DNA of 64,000 nt, taken from NCBI GenBank assembly GCA_030063045.1, contig JAQSEB010000046.1, positions 806,001 to 870,000 on the forward strand, in the 5' to 3' direction. Of the stretch, positions 48,507-61,400 are shown piece after piece; position 1 is the first letter of the stretch, and each line of letters opens with the position of its first letter. The DNA is from Pratylenchus scribneri (Eukaryota; Nematoda; Chromadorea; Rhabditida; Pratylenchidae). A model generated the notes under the pieces. It saw nothing but the letters and a program-made list of their open reading frames with translations, ran no database searches and was not told where the DNA came from. The translations under genes and the position numbers were made by a program.

Positions 48507-49667
48507 ATGCGATTTACAGCAACAATTGGTGATTCAAAAGCTGTTGAAATTTTTATTAGTAAGAAAATATTCAATTTTTTTGTTAATTTTTTATTTTAGA
48601 AATTGTTGGAATTTTTTCAAAATTGAGCAAAAAGCGGACCGTAATCCGAATCACTGCAAATGAATTTTCGTAAGTTTCCAATCATATAATATTAATAAAT
48701 CAAATTAATTTAAGTTTTGTGAATGCCTATAATCTTCGAGAAGGATATTCCGCCGATTTTCGAATATTAAAGGTTTAATCCAAAATTGAATTAAAATATG
48801 CCATTCACAAAGGACCAACTATTTTCCGGATGGATTTATGATGGAATTTCGGCAGATAATAATGCAATCTTTTTTGAGCTTTCCACCGACGATTTACTTC
48901 ATTCAATGCAAACAAAAGAAAATCAAATGAAGCTGAAATTAATGAAAAAGGACAATGTTCCACATTTACGGATTGAGCTGACCGCAAATAGTTTAGTGAA
49001 TGAAATTCCAATTACATTAATTTTGGTCCGGAATTGGCCCGATTATAATCCACCGGACATGGGCCATCCATCGGTGGCCGTAACATTGCCTCCGGTTCGA
49101 ACATTGGCAAAAATACTTTCGGCAATTAAAAATATGGGAGCAAAAAATGTGGTAATAAATTTTGAACATTTCTTGTAAAATGAATTTTATATAATTTTTT
49201 TTGAAGGTATTTCGCATTAATAATGTTGGTGAATTCAGTATTTGTGCAATGACAGGTAAGTAAAATTATTTAAAATAAAATTAATTGAATATTTAAAGAT
49301 TTGGCCAAAGTGGATGTTTATGCAAGGGATTTGACCAATTTGTCAACAAGTGGCCAAAACATTAATTGTATGCCCAAAATTAAAATATTTTTTTAAATTT
49401 AAGTTCCACATTTTTCAGCTCAAACCAATCAATCTTCCATTGAGGAATATTCCTCCGTTGTGTTGGATGTCCGTAACCTTTATCCATTCATCAACAGCCT
49501 TTTCCCGTATATTGCTCGATTGGCAATGAGTATAAAATTTATTAATTATTTAATTATAATTTAATTTTTATTTTTTAGAAATAGTCAATGGCCGTGCCTG
49601 CATTTTCTGTGCCAATGAACCGGAATGCCAACTTAGTTTGTATATGGCTGGCAAAATTCAAGACTAG
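48507..49667 (+). CDS. HUS1 checkpoint clamp subunit
   Basis: Part of the RAD9-HUS1-RAD1 sliding clamp in DNA-damage signalling. Starts MRFTATIGDSKAVEIFIKIV, then SKKRTVIRITANEFSF, QLFSGWIYDGISADNNAIFF then ELSTDDLLHSM, NSLVNEIPITLILVRNWPDY, VAVTLPPVRTLAKILSAIKN, VVLDVRNLYPFIN, MKIVNGRACIFCANEPECQL then SLYMAGKI. This order matches animal HUS1, and length (about 275) is normal. About seven exons. A short exon edge at RILK|DQLF removes a false start (48798) that reads MPFTKDQLF. Stop 49665-49667. It is the last gene of this plus-strand run and is convergent with the MARVEL-like gene. Confidence 0.9.
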
Positions 49668-49955
49668 ATGGATTTGATTGAATTGATTGATTCCATTGTT
49701 GAATTGATCTCATTTTAATCACTTTAATTTGACTCACTTTGCCAATTCTCTTATATTAATGGTATGAATATTTATTTATTATCAATTGTAAAATTATTAT
49801 ATCTTCAAAAAAGGATAAAATGGAAAGCTGAAAAGTCAAATATAAATGAAGTCTGGGGAAAATTAATAGAAAATAATAAGTAAGAAATAATATTGATTAT
49901 TATGATTAATGGCATCTGGTCAATTGATTGTCCAAAATGAGCTTATTTTGCTGAT

Positions 49956-50732
49956 TTAAATTGGGGCACGCCATCCGGGCGGCTGATTATGAGGATTTTG
50001 ATTGGTGCCTGGATTTGTAGGACCGGATCCTGGGGCTGGCAAATTAGAAGTTATCCGTTCCCCTTCGATGATCTAAAAATAAATGAATTTGAATGGAATT
50101 AATTCAGTTTTATTATTTTTACCAATGATGGAAGATAACGAAATTGGCCATTTGGAATTTCCCGATAAACACGAATGGCAAAATAGCCAAATGCGGCACC
50201 AGAAATGAGGCAAAAGATCTAATTTGTTTAATTTTATAAAATAATTAAATATAATAATTAACCGTGGCAAAAAGATATGTGAAGGCAACGGTTGCTCGAT
50301 AGCTGAGGCTGTCCACCAGGGAAATAATGCAAATTAATGAACTAATTCCAAAAAGCAAAACAGCCAGGCATGCGACAATGAAATCCTGAATTTATATTAA
50401 AAATGAATTTAAAAATAATTAAAAATACAATAAGGGCAAATGGAATGAACATAAAGCCGCCGCCAAATTGGAAATTCATTCGATGAACTCCGAAAGTGTA
50501 GCAAATGAAGGAAATAAGGCTAATCACGAAGGTGTTCCATGCGGTAAAGAGCACAAATCCAACACTATTGTACGTGTACGGACCAAGCCAGATGGTAATT
50601 ATTGTGGCGAAAGGAGCAAGCTTGGATTAAAAATATATTTTTAAAAAACTCCTTTAAAATTTACCCAATGAATGGTTTTCAAGACGCCATATGGCCAAGC
50701 TTTAAAAAAGTTCTTGTCCGGTTCGACGGTCA
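49956..50732 (-). CDS. Four-TM MARVEL-like membrane protein (synaptogyrin-like)
   Basis: About 190 residues in five exons. Four hydrophobic spans are visible: LAPFATIITIWLG; VGFVLFTAWNTFVISLISFI; ALIDFIVACLAVLLFGISSL; TYLFATIFCLISGAAFGYFA. Both termini are predicted cytosolic. The N-terminus reads EPDKNFFKAWPYGVLKTIHW, and the C-terminal tail is Pro/Asn-rich (NPGTNQNPHNQPPGWRAPI). The topology and the aromatic N-terminal motif fit MARVEL/physin-type vesicle or junction proteins, but no family-specific motif is decisive. Start ATG 50732, stop 49956-49958. Confidence 0.75.
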
Positions 50733-51681
50733 TTTTTTAGTTTTATTATATTAATGCTAAAAATATTCTGAATTGTAAAATTTAGAACAAAAGGAGTAAA
50801 AAATTTTATAAAATTATTAATTTCGAATTTTGGGGATTGGTAAACTGTTGAGAATGAGAATGTGACTCATCAATCATCTGTTCAATAAATAGTATTTTGG
50901 CCATTGGTAAAAAACGAAGAGAGTACATCAGAATAGAATGGATGGCCATGGCCGACAACTCCCACTATTTCCCTCCACTCGTGATGGAAGAATGGATTGG
51001 TTTTGGTGGTTAGAATTAGAATGGGTGGATGGATGTTTCGCGCAATCGAAATGCAATTTTGAATCGATAGAAATAGAAAAATATTTGGACGGATAGGAAT
51101 AAAAAAAATCGAATTTTGCTCTAGTGAAGATGTTATCGGCGGGTGGTTGGATGGGCATAAAATGGAAAATGGATGTGTCGAACTGCTGCTGATGAGCAAA
51201 TCCTCCTAAAGCCGCTTTCATCCACTCAATTCTTTTACCTCTCATCCTTTTCAATTCCTTCCTCTGTCCATTTTCTTTCCCTTACATCCAATGACATCTT
51301 CTCCGGTCAGTTGGTCTTCAGCGATGAGCATAATATACTTATTATAATTTTTCAGAGAAATGTAGAAAAAAACGGCTGCTGGATATATGGATTATGGAAT
51401 AAAAAAATTTTCTACTTATTTTATTAACCACCTTTTTATGAATTTGCATAATTAATTTTAATTATTATGAAGGAAAGAAAGAAATGGGTTTTGGGAAGAA
51501 CATTGATACAAAATTTGCGTTATTCTCAATTTCTAAGAAAGTAAAATATTGTATCTGTATTCTATCATTTATAGCCGCAGGGAGGGGGAATTATTTATAA
51601 CAGTGCGATTTCCTAAATGTTAAATGATTGAACATTGAATTGATTTTCGAAAACTACTCTAATTAAATCTTTCCGAAATAT
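50733..51681. other. Intergenic, no supported gene
   Basis: 950 bp between the MARVEL-like start and the minisatellite. Overlapping ORFs of about 80-108 codons on both strands near 50880-51430 lack motifs and are mutually antisense; I do not call them. Confidence 0.5.
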
Positions 51682-52187
51682 CCCTTTCCGGAAAGAAAAG
51701 TGCAATTACAATTCCGGAAAGAAACGTGCAATTACAATTCCGGAAAGAAAAGTGCAATTACAATTCCGGAATGAAAAGTGCAATTACAATTCCGGAAAGA
51801 AAAGTGCAATTACAATTCCGGAAAGAAAAGTGCAATTACAATTCCGGAATGAAAAGTGCAATTACAATTCCGGAAAGAAAAGTGCAATTACAATTCCGGA
51901 AAGAAAAGTGCAATTACAATTCCGGAATGAAAAGTGCAATTACAATTCCGGAAAGAAAAGTGCAATTACAATTCCGGAAAGAAAAATGCAATTACAATTC
52001 CGGAAAGAAAAGTGCAATTACAATTCCGGAAAGAAAAGTGCAATTACAATTCCGGAAAGAAAAATGCAATTACAATACAATTCCGGAAAGAAAAATGCAA
52101 TTACAATTCCGGAAAGAAAAGTGCAATTACAATTCCGGAATGAATAGTGCAATTACAATTACAATCCCTTTCCGGAATGAAAAGTGT
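51682..52187 (+). repeat. 26-bp minisatellite array (about 18 copies)
   Basis: Unit TTCCGGAAAGAAAAGTGCA then ATTACAA, 26 bp, with GGAATG/GGAAAG and AGTG/AATG variants alternating. Because 26 is not divisible by three, three shifted frames are open and each reads a 26-residue super-repeat over three units. It shares GCAATTACAATT with the 27-bp satellite, and TTCCGGAAAGAAAA with the short repeat at 59.13 kb. Confidence 0.95.
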
Positions 52188-53110
52188 TTTTAGGAAGGAA
52201 ATAGGACATATCTTTCCAACAAGTGATACCATATTGCATATTTCTCTCTTCTTTTGATTATAGCCAGAGGGATGGCAATTTGTTCCCTCCATTTCCAAAA
52301 GTGAAATACCATAAACATATTCCCTTCTCTCTTCTCATTTCCTTTCTGCTGATTGGATGATTGCGAATTGAGAGAGGCTTATTTGGATATCTATAGAAGG
52401 AATTTAAATTTTTAACATATTAATATTATTATCTTTTTATGCACCATTTTTATTGGTTTAATATATGGACAAATATCCAATTGAATGGCAATTCAACCAC
52501 CAAAGTTTGTCCTCAATTCCTGTGCCGAATCTGTCATCTATTCATTCATCCATTTTGGATGTCAATGTCAATCAACATCAATTTTGGTTGCGCTAGGAAA
52601 CGGCAAGGACAAAATGCAACTTTTAGTCCGTTTGTGGAGACCCAGCGCGGATGAATAATTCGGATTAGGGTCAACCGAATGCAGCAGCATGGGGGTGGAT
52701 ATAGTTAATATGGGATATGCGGGATTCATGGAATGGCTGGGCTATGTCAATTTTTAGCATTCAAAATTGTTACTGAATGGAAATGAAGGAAGCAATGAGG
52801 TCCGAATGAGGAATAGGAGGAATTATGCATGGAAGCGGAAACTTCGACCATTTATTCTTTGCTTTATTCTTTCCCAAAGACCCATTTTTCTTCACGCTTT
52901 GGACTTACACATTCATTGAATTCCACAAATTTTGTCATATTAGAGCAGTACAATCTTGGCTATATGGCCAATTTAGTAAAAGAATATTGGACAATTGACG
53001 GCTGACAGAATTATTCTGAGCTAGTCCTCTTTGCCCCATCTTTTCCTTCCAACCAATCCATCCCATCCCAAATAATAATCCAGTAAATCATAAGAATGGA
53101 TTGGCCAAGA

Positions 53111-53127
53111 GGGAGGGAGGGAGGGGG
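53111..53127 (+). other. G-quadruplex-type run
   Basis: Four G-triplets separated by single A, GGGAGGGAGGGAGGGGG. A textbook intramolecular G4 pattern with one-base loops. Confidence 0.7.
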
Positions 53128-55155
53128 AATTTATGGGCTTGTCACTCCATCCATTCCCTCAAATTAATGGGAGGCGGAATTGGGGTCGAGTGTGGCCCAT
53201 CATTTGGGAACAGCCGCTCTCGACAACCCTTCCTCCCTCCTCCTCCTTAGAGCATTATTTATTGGTTACTATTCCCCAAGGCCGTTTGTTATGCCGGTCC
53301 AATGGCTTCCGCCTCTCTCCCCCCGGGGCGGTCTATTAGCTCCTCATTACTCATTTATGGCTGATGGATGGACCCTCATTTCATTTTCTCCTCTAAATCA
53401 TTTTCTTGCCGATTGCATTGGAATTGGCCGTACCCGCAAAACTTTTTTTCACTCTTCCCAATTGAAGGTGCCAAAAATTATTTGTTCCAAAATTTTGATG
53501 CCATTGATTTTCCCTTGAATTCATTTTGACCCAATCCTTTTGGCCACCTTCATTTTCCTTGGGATAATCCGAAAATTGATACTTTCAAAAGAATGGTGAC
53601 TGTTTTGATGCCGCCAATTTCCCTTTTGGCTTCATTCCCTTTCCATAATACTAAATCATTTATTTTTTCTTCCCTTTTCAGATTTATTCCTCCAATATAT
53701 TTGAATAATTTTGCTTGACTATGGCACATTTTGGTATGCAATTTTAATTATTAAAAATAAATACAATATTCCCTCATTCAATGTCCCATTTTTACCTATT
53801 CTTTTCCTTACCCCCAACGAAAGGTCGAACGACGCAAATTTTCGCGCGGTCGAGCACAAAAATGCACTAATTCGATCAAAATTCCTGCATTTAGATTCCA
53901 CCCTATGTTCCAATGCATGTTCCCTTTATTTTATTCCCTTTTCCATGCCCATCATGTTCACCCACAAAATGAACATTTTTTGTACACTCCACCCCCCTCC
54001 AGCAACGAATAATGTTCCTCATTCGCCTATTTTTGTGCCCCAATTTGCCATTTTTGGGGGCAAATGTGGGGTTGGGGGTGGATAATTGCGAAGTCCCCTT
54101 TTTTTGGATGTGAGGAACAACTAATGGGGGTGGGGAATAATTTGAGTCGATTCGAAACCATCGGAACCCATCTTCCCCTTCCTTCCTTCCTTTCTTCCAT
54201 TCTTCGTTCTTCTCGCCCCCTCCAAGGGTCACATCCCATTGAATGGATGTGCCCTTCCTTGGCATCCACTTGGCCATTGTTTCGACCTAATTTGACCCTT
54301 CACCAAACAAAATGGCCATTCTTCTCGCATTTTTAATTGCGTCATTCCATTCTCATTCCGATTTCATTTCTGCCTAATTTTTAATAAAAATTAATTCTCA
54401 TTTTTGCTTTTAAAACACAAAAATGTTGAGAATTGTCGGAATTCGACCCATCCCAATTCCCAATCCAGCGGGGGCCAAATGGCCAAATTCGCAGGCAACA
54501 GGGGAGGGGAAATGGAGGATTGCCTCGAGTAGAGTCCGCCGACTAAAATCACGGGCCATCCTCTCAAATTTCCACCGAATCCACCCAAAAATGTTGAAAG
54601 GCACTTCTTCTTTGCCCCAAAGGCCATCCTCAGTCAACCAACCAAAATATCCCCCAACCACCATTTCCCGTTGCCCAGTTTTGCCCATATACACCCACCC
54701 AAACCCTCATTCACCCAAAATCTCAACCAACCTTCCTTTCCAATGTGCCGATGTCCATTTCCCATTCTTTTCACCTTCTTTTGTTCGGTTTGCCCAATTT
54801 TGTCCCTTCCTTTGTCCATCCATCGGCACCGGATGGTCACAACCCAATTCCCAGCAGGTCAACCAACCTTCTATTTGGCCCATGAATTCATTAATATACC
54901 TTCACCTTTTTGGGTCTGGAGAATTTGTCCAAAATTGAATGAATTCCATTTTCCTAACATCCTATGAATGGAAAACCTCTCAACAATGTTTGGGTTTTAG
55001 ATTTGAAAAGTATTTTTGGTTCCCCCAAAACATGTCCAATGCAAATGCACTCTCAATTCTTCACGCGATGAGGGCCCACTCCATTCTTCCCCCACCCCAA
55101 ATGCCGAACCCATTTTGCCCCTCCAAATATTCAGCAAACAATGTCCCATCCCCCA

Positions 55156-55169
55156 CCCCCCCCCCCCCC
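55156..55169 (+). repeat. Poly-C tract (14 C)
   Basis: Homopolymer C in the pyrimidine-rich region upstream of the ROR exons. Confidence 0.9.
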
Positions 55170-57322
55170 ATCCTCAACTCCTTCGATTCTTCAATTGGAC
55201 CGATCCAATCCAGTCGGTCGGTCGGCTGCGCAGGATGGACACAAAACAAGGGGAAGAACAACCCAACAACCACCGAACAATCCATTAAATTCCGTCCATT
55301 TGGCCCTCCATCCCCTTGCCTTTTGTTCATTTTGGCCCAATCCGCGCGCTTCTTCCTTTTTCAATTGGCCAATCCTCCCTTCCCCTTCCCTTTCCCATTC
55401 ATTCATTCATTTTCGCAACCTTCTTTCCCCATCTTTCTTCATTTTTGCTTCCATTTCGGCTAATTAGCAACATTTTCGATGCAAATGACCAAACAATGTC
55501 TCCCCAATTCTTCAAATTTGGCACCAAAATTGGCCAAATAAATGCCATAAAAAGTCATTTTTGGCCATCATAATCCTCCCCTTCCCATTGCATTTTGCCA
55601 TTTTCCTTTGGGCATTTTCTCGCCATTTTTGCCCATCAAAAGTGTTTATTTTTTGTCATCCCCAAAAATGGGCATAAGCCGTCAAATTCTTCCCTCTTTT
55701 GGCAAATCCAATTTTTCGTCCCCGCGGAGATAAACATTTTTACGGCGCCCGGGGATTTATGAGGAGTGAAAAGTGGGGACGCCGGCTTTTGGCTGCTCCT
55801 TTCTTTCTGTCCTCTTAAACTTTTCGGCAGCTGACAGCCAAGATTGGAGCCCCTGAATCCGTGCCCCTGTGGATGATGATACTTTTGCGGCATTTTAAAA
55901 AGAAAGGGATAAAGGAGATCATCATTTCCTCGGGCAGTGGCTTCTGCTCCCGTCGACCGCATTCCAATCCAACCACCCCCCCCCCTCATTCATTCGTTCT
56001 TTCCTCACTCACTCAATCATCGTAAAGTTGTCCCCCTTCCTTCCATAAATTCAACCCAAAATTGTCCTCCTTTTCCTTTGCTTTTTCTTCTTATTCGGAT
56101 TAGCCGCCAATTCCCCTCCCAAAATGACCACAAAAACATTCATTCATCCACCCGGATAATTGTCCTCCACGCACTCTTCCAATTGTCATTTTCCATTCAT
56201 TTCAACCGGCTTTTCCCCTTTCAAATTGGTGAATTTCAATTTACTTTACGCTTTTTCCACCAAATTTTTGTCAATCTCGAATCCATCTTTCTTAATAAAC
56301 CAACTTTCGCGTCGATTCGCCTCTAATTTCCACAGTCCTTCACCCCTTCCATTCATTCGCCCACTTTCCCCCTTGTCTCGCCCAAAACCTCAATTTGTCC
56401 ACCTAATTCTGCCAAAAGGGGATCATCTTCTTCCTCTTCTCCTCTTCCAACCAAAACCTACTTCCTTCCGTTCGGCCCAACCCAAACAATCTCGAATGAT
56501 GTTTTCGCTTATCCCCCTCCCCCCACCTGCCCATTCTGGGGCAACAATAATAATCATCATTTGGCCTCCATTCATTCATTCATTCATTCGACCCTGGGCC
56601 ATCTGCGTCGGCTAGAATTGGGCAATGGAAGGAGGAAACCAGGAGAGAGGAATGCCATTTTCGGCAAATGCCATTTTTGTCCAACTTTGATTGCATTTTA
56701 ATTGACCAAAAATAAATTCAGCCAAAAATATGCTCATTTTTCATTGCCAAATAATTCACCCAAAATCAATCTCCCCTCTTCCATTTTGACCTCCAAACCA
56801 AACACAAAAATGTTGCTATCGGACGGTGAATGACCCGATAGAAGCAGCCAAGCGTGAACATCAATTGGGCACCCAATTCCCATTGCTTTTCGCGCACAAA
56901 AACACCCAAATGTACTTTTTTCCCATCTTCTCCCTGTTCTCCTTCCCTTTTTCCCATTTTCCTCGCATTCTCGGCTTTCCCTCCAATTTTTCGCCATTAA
57001 CCAAAACCAGGCATTTTGTCCGGCCATTCGCCTCCATTTCCTCCTTTTTTGGCCAATTCCTCATTACCATTTTTCTCCCCAAAAATATCTCCACGCCCAA
57101 ATGGCCATTTCCCCCATTTTTCTTGTTTTCCCCTCAAACCAACGCAATTATGTTTTTGTAGTACTGCTTTCATTTCAACTCACTCCCTCCTTCTCCTTTT
57201 TCAATTCATTCCTTCACAAGATGGAGCCAATTCAATGGTCATTTCCGCCCCAAACAATTTCAATAAAATATTTTCAATATTCTCGTCTTTGCCATTTTAT
57301 TCTCTGCTGGATGTCCCCCAAT

Positions 57323-57336
57323 CCCCCCCCCCCCCC
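57323..57336 (+). repeat. Poly-C tract (14 C)
   Basis: Homopolymer C in the same region; another of 10 C lies at 55976-55985. Confidence 0.9.
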
Positions 57337-58491
57337 ATCAAATTATGTTGCAAATTTGCCCAACAATTTGTTGTTGTCCTCCCTCTCTCCTTCCACCATC
57401 ATTCCCCCTCAACATTAGCAAAAAGCCTTTTTTGCCCATTTTTGTTGTTCAAAAGGCCTCGAATTTCCGTTGGAATTGGCCATTTCCCCTCAAAGTCAGC
57501 CCATCATTCCCCCTCCCCTCCGCGTGCCCATATAAAATTCTGTTGGTCGGCGGCACATTTGCCCCTTTTCCTTTCATTTTCCCTTTGGCGCACTCAAAAA
57601 CATAGCAAAATGCGCTTTTTTAGTCCAAATTTGGGCCAAAAGGATGATGCCAAAAATTAAAATAAATTGGCCATTTTTGATGGATTTCCTCCTCTAATTC
57701 GAATGGCCAAATGGCCAGTCACCCATCCAGCATTAGCACAAAAATACATAATCCAATTAACGAATCTTCTGCCGGACAAAACCAAAATTGAATTTGCCTT
57801 GGCCGAACGGGTTGGGAATGGGAGTGGGTCAAATTGAGAATGGCCAATTTGGCATTGGATGAAGACAGGCAAATGGGCCTTCTGCTGAGGAGGAAGGATT
57901 TGGCCAAAAGAGGATGGGAAAAAGCGGTGAATTTATTTGGTCGAGGATTTCATCTCCAATTGCTTCTTCCCTCCTTTTATTTCTATTCCCGTGTCGGCAT
58001 TTATCGAATGAAGAAAGAATGAGGGAAGGGAAGGGGGAGAATGGGTGGAGTGGCCTTGACAACGCGCATTTCCACCCAAATGAATTCCAGCGGAAATTAT
58101 GCAAAAATGTGGAGAATTGGCATAAAGTTGCCAACAATGTCCCCTACAATCATTCATATCATTTCATCGATTCATTTGAATAATTTAGGATCAATTCCTC
58201 CCATATTCCCCCTTTTGATTAATATTATTTTGCCCATTTCTTTATTCCGGCCATTTTCAATATAAAACCTCTTCGCGCACTTTTCGCCTCAATCAACCGT
58301 CCATTTGTCCATTTCGAGTGGCCCCCACTTATCCATTGGCCCATGCCAAATTTGCCCCTCCTCTCTTTATTGGTTGCCCCTTTCTTTGGCCACATTTTCT
58401 TCCACCCTCCTTTTATATATCGTGTTAAAAACAAGGAAAAGCATTAAAACCGAAACCATTTTCATTTAAATTGAATTTATTCCCTTTTCAG

Positions 58492-61400
58492 TTTCTTCCG
58501 GCAGTGAACTTCAAATTGAATCTGAGGACGAAGAAGGGGAAGAAGAAGAAGAAGAGGACCAAGGGAGTGGTCGGCTCAAAAATAACCAAAAGGATTCATC
58601 AACAAAAAACAACAATAATAATAAAAATAACACAATTGGCATAATGAGTCCTCGACCATACGATGATGGATTATTCATTGAACCTGCCGGCGATTATGAT
58701 GTCGTTTATGGCGATTACAATGCAACGTGAGCATCAAATTGGGGGAAATTATTAATGAATTGATCAGAGTTTGAGAATATTCCATTCGTCTCCAATATTC
58801 AGCTGTGAAAGGAATTTAGGGCCATATCATAATTCAATCATACCTCATTTTTGGTTTAGTCTTGCTTTGGCGAAGAGTAGGATTATGGGCCAAAGTCGGA
58901 TTAGGGCCATTCAAATTATAATTATAAATAAAGTATTTTCATTTATCATTAATTCATTTTCTTCCCTCCGGGTACATACAACTCATTTTCTACAATATGG
59001 GCACCAACACAATAGTACAAAATACAAATATAAAAAATTCATTTTAGATTTGAAATTAGGAATGAAAATATTAAAAATATATAAAATAAATGAATTTTAA
59101 GGGAAAAGTTAAACAGATAAAGGGACATTCTTTCCGGAAAGAAAAATACATTTTGGCGAACATTTTCCAGAAAGGAAAAACACATTTTGGCGAACATTTT
59201 CCGGAAAAAAAAACAAATTTTGGCGAACATTTTCCGGAAAAGAAAAATACAAGAGAAAATACATTTTGGCGATGCAATCAAGGATCAAAAATGATTAATT
59301 TAATAATATTTTATTATTTTCAAATAATTCCAAATTTAAAATAAATTTTTTGTACCATTGTGGAGTGGTTAGCAGCACCATTTTCTCCATTCCACTAATA
59401 AAGAAAAGACTTTATGGATAATTTATAACTTTAATTAAAAAACATTGTAAGAGGTATGGATAATGAATGGATTTGTCAAATCAAATAAAAATACGCGAAA
59501 TTGTATGAACAAAAAATTATTAAAAAATGAAAAAAGCGAGCAAATTATTTTGGAAATATTTGATAAATGGATTCGGGGAAATGAAGGCAAAAAATGCAGT
59601 TGATTTTACCTTCAGCAGAATCCTTCCCTTCTTTCCATTCATTTATTCCTATTAAATTCGCCTAAAGGCTCAATCACATTTCGGCCTTTCCACTTCTTCC
59701 CTTCTTTGAAGAATTGTTTCCAAATTTGTTCCCGATTAATGGGAGACAACTTAAAAAATAATAAGTTTAATAATGGTTGGACCGAGCAAGGCTATAAATT
59801 TTGTGAAGGTCATTTACAATTTTTTATTTTTTTTTATCAAAATTACATTCCATAATTTTGCTATCCCACATAGATTTTCCTCTTTTCATCGGCCCCATTC
59901 CCTTCAACATCAAAAATGAAAGATGGACTACGGCGATAAGCCACTCAATTCCCCAAAAGTCAAAGAAAATGTGGAGAAGGGGGATCGACGAGGGAAATGG
60001 ACAAGAGAGGAGGGGAAAATGGCCGAGTCTCGAGAGTCGAGAATGGGCAAAAGGAGGGAAGGGAGGGGAAAAAGACCATCCAACCACCAAACCAACTAAC
60101 TATTCTCCAATGCAGCAGCTATTCCTCTTCCCTTACGGCGTTATATTGGTTGGGGTAGTGGTCATTCCCCCCCCCCCCCCAATCCATTCTCTACGAATTT
60201 CGTGTCCGCTACTTTTACAGAGGGAGTGGCCCCCATTTTCGTCCTCATCACATCCCCTGCATCGCCGGTGGCGGTCACCGTCCTTCCTTCCTTCCATCTA
60301 CTTCTCCTCCGTCGTCCACTCGCCGCCCTAATTTATTGCCTGTCCCGAAACCTTCTTCTCTTCTCTTCTTCCTCAACAATTCATCCTCTCGTCCACCGCC
60401 TCCGAGAATTTATGAGCTGCAAATTGCGTCCGCCTCTCGCCAACAATCCATTTTGGCAGCTCATAAATAACCCCGAAAAATAATTAAATTGGCGAGAGTG
60501 GTGGCAGAACGTGAATTTAAGCATAATTGAATTTTGATTGGGTCAACCGAATATTGTATTGATGCGCAATTCACCTCTAAAATATACCCCAAATTTGTCC
60601 ATCACTGTCACCAGAAACCATTTTCATTGCAAATTGCCCTGCGGGATATTCATTTTTCCTTCCCTTCCATTTTCCCTTCTTTTCCTTTGTTCCCCCTTCA
60701 ATCCGAATCCGACTTTCTGTCCGGACGAATTGCCTGGGGCCAATGTGAGATTATCCCCCATTCCTTAGGCCCATGGCTAATTTGGGTGGTGGCCCATGCA
60801 AAGGAGTTGGTCGGTTTGGATTTTGTTTGGTCCATTTTTCCATCCACTCAAATGCCCCTTTCTCATTCCATTTTGGGCATTCCCTCAATGGCAAACATTG
60901 CCTCACATTGTGCCAATGCTCTGAATATCCATTTCCCTTTTTATTGAATGAATATTTCTAAAACAAAATTTGCAGAATGGGCGACGGCACCCCTTCCGGC
61001 AAAAGGCCATATATTCGGCTAACAAATGCCCTCAAAAATATGAGCAGGCCGATTGGAGGCGAAGTTCGAATGCGTTGCGAGGCTGCCGGCTCCCCATTGC
61101 CAATTGTGTTCACGTTAGTGTCCACTTTTGAATTTTGTTTGGATCCAAATAATTGATTAAAGTTGGCTCAAAAATTTGGCCCCAGTAGAGAAGGACAGAC
61201 GAATTCGAATTCGGCACCGAGATATGACATCAAAATTGGTCATTGTTGAATTGGACGTACTCGATTCCGGATATTATCAATGTACGGCAACAAATGCAGC
61301 CGGAAGTGTGAACAGCACAGCCGTCCTTAGGGTCAGAATATTCATTTTTAAATATTGAAATAAAAAGAATTAACTCATTTCATTATATTCTTTCATCACA

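Larger units (their letters stand above)
52188..58491. other. 6.3-kb stretch without a supported coding exon; upstream part of the ROR gene region
   Basis: From about 53040 onward the plus strand is C/T-rich, with CCATTC, TTCCC and TTGGCC words, like the introns within the ROR gene. Many ORFs up to about 210 codons are open on both strands but show only Pro/Ser/Phe-rich low complexity and no consistent splice structure. Poly-C tracts occur at 55156-55169, 55976-55985 and 57323-57336, and a G4-type run at 53111-53127. It may hold the 5' UTR and signal-peptide exon of ROR, which I could not identify. Confidence 0.45.
58728..60976 (+). other. Long pyrimidine-rich intron of the ROR gene
   Basis: Holds the 34-bp repeat at 59131-59275 and a 14-C tract at 60167-60180. 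ORFs on both strands (for example 59858-60331 and 60534-60947) have no motifs. No nested gene or RNA gene was recognised. Confidence 0.6.

Noticed and set aside
50928..51254. 108-codon minus-strand ORF with an ATG
   Set aside because: No motif, ends without splice or poly(A) context, and is overlapped by equally open antisense frames.
51726..52193. Overlapping ORFs of 155 and 131 codons
   Set aside because: These are the 26-bp minisatellite read in shifted frames; the same 26-residue peptide appears in each.
53903..54277. 124-codon minus-strand ORF
   Set aside because: Purine-rich strand of the C/T-biased region; Gly/Lys/Glu filler without motifs.
54423..54938. 171-codon plus-strand ORF
   Set aside because: Pro/Ser/Phe-rich low complexity from C/T-rich DNA with few stop codons; the opposite strand is open too, and no domain or splice pattern is visible.
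57016..57660. 214-codon plus-strand ORF
   Set aside because: Same cause as above; it runs through a poly-C tract and reads as Pro/Ser/Phe filler.
59355..59400. Possible tRNA-like element (GTGGAGTGGTTAGCAG)
   Set aside because: Resembles an A box, but no B box or cloverleaf follows.
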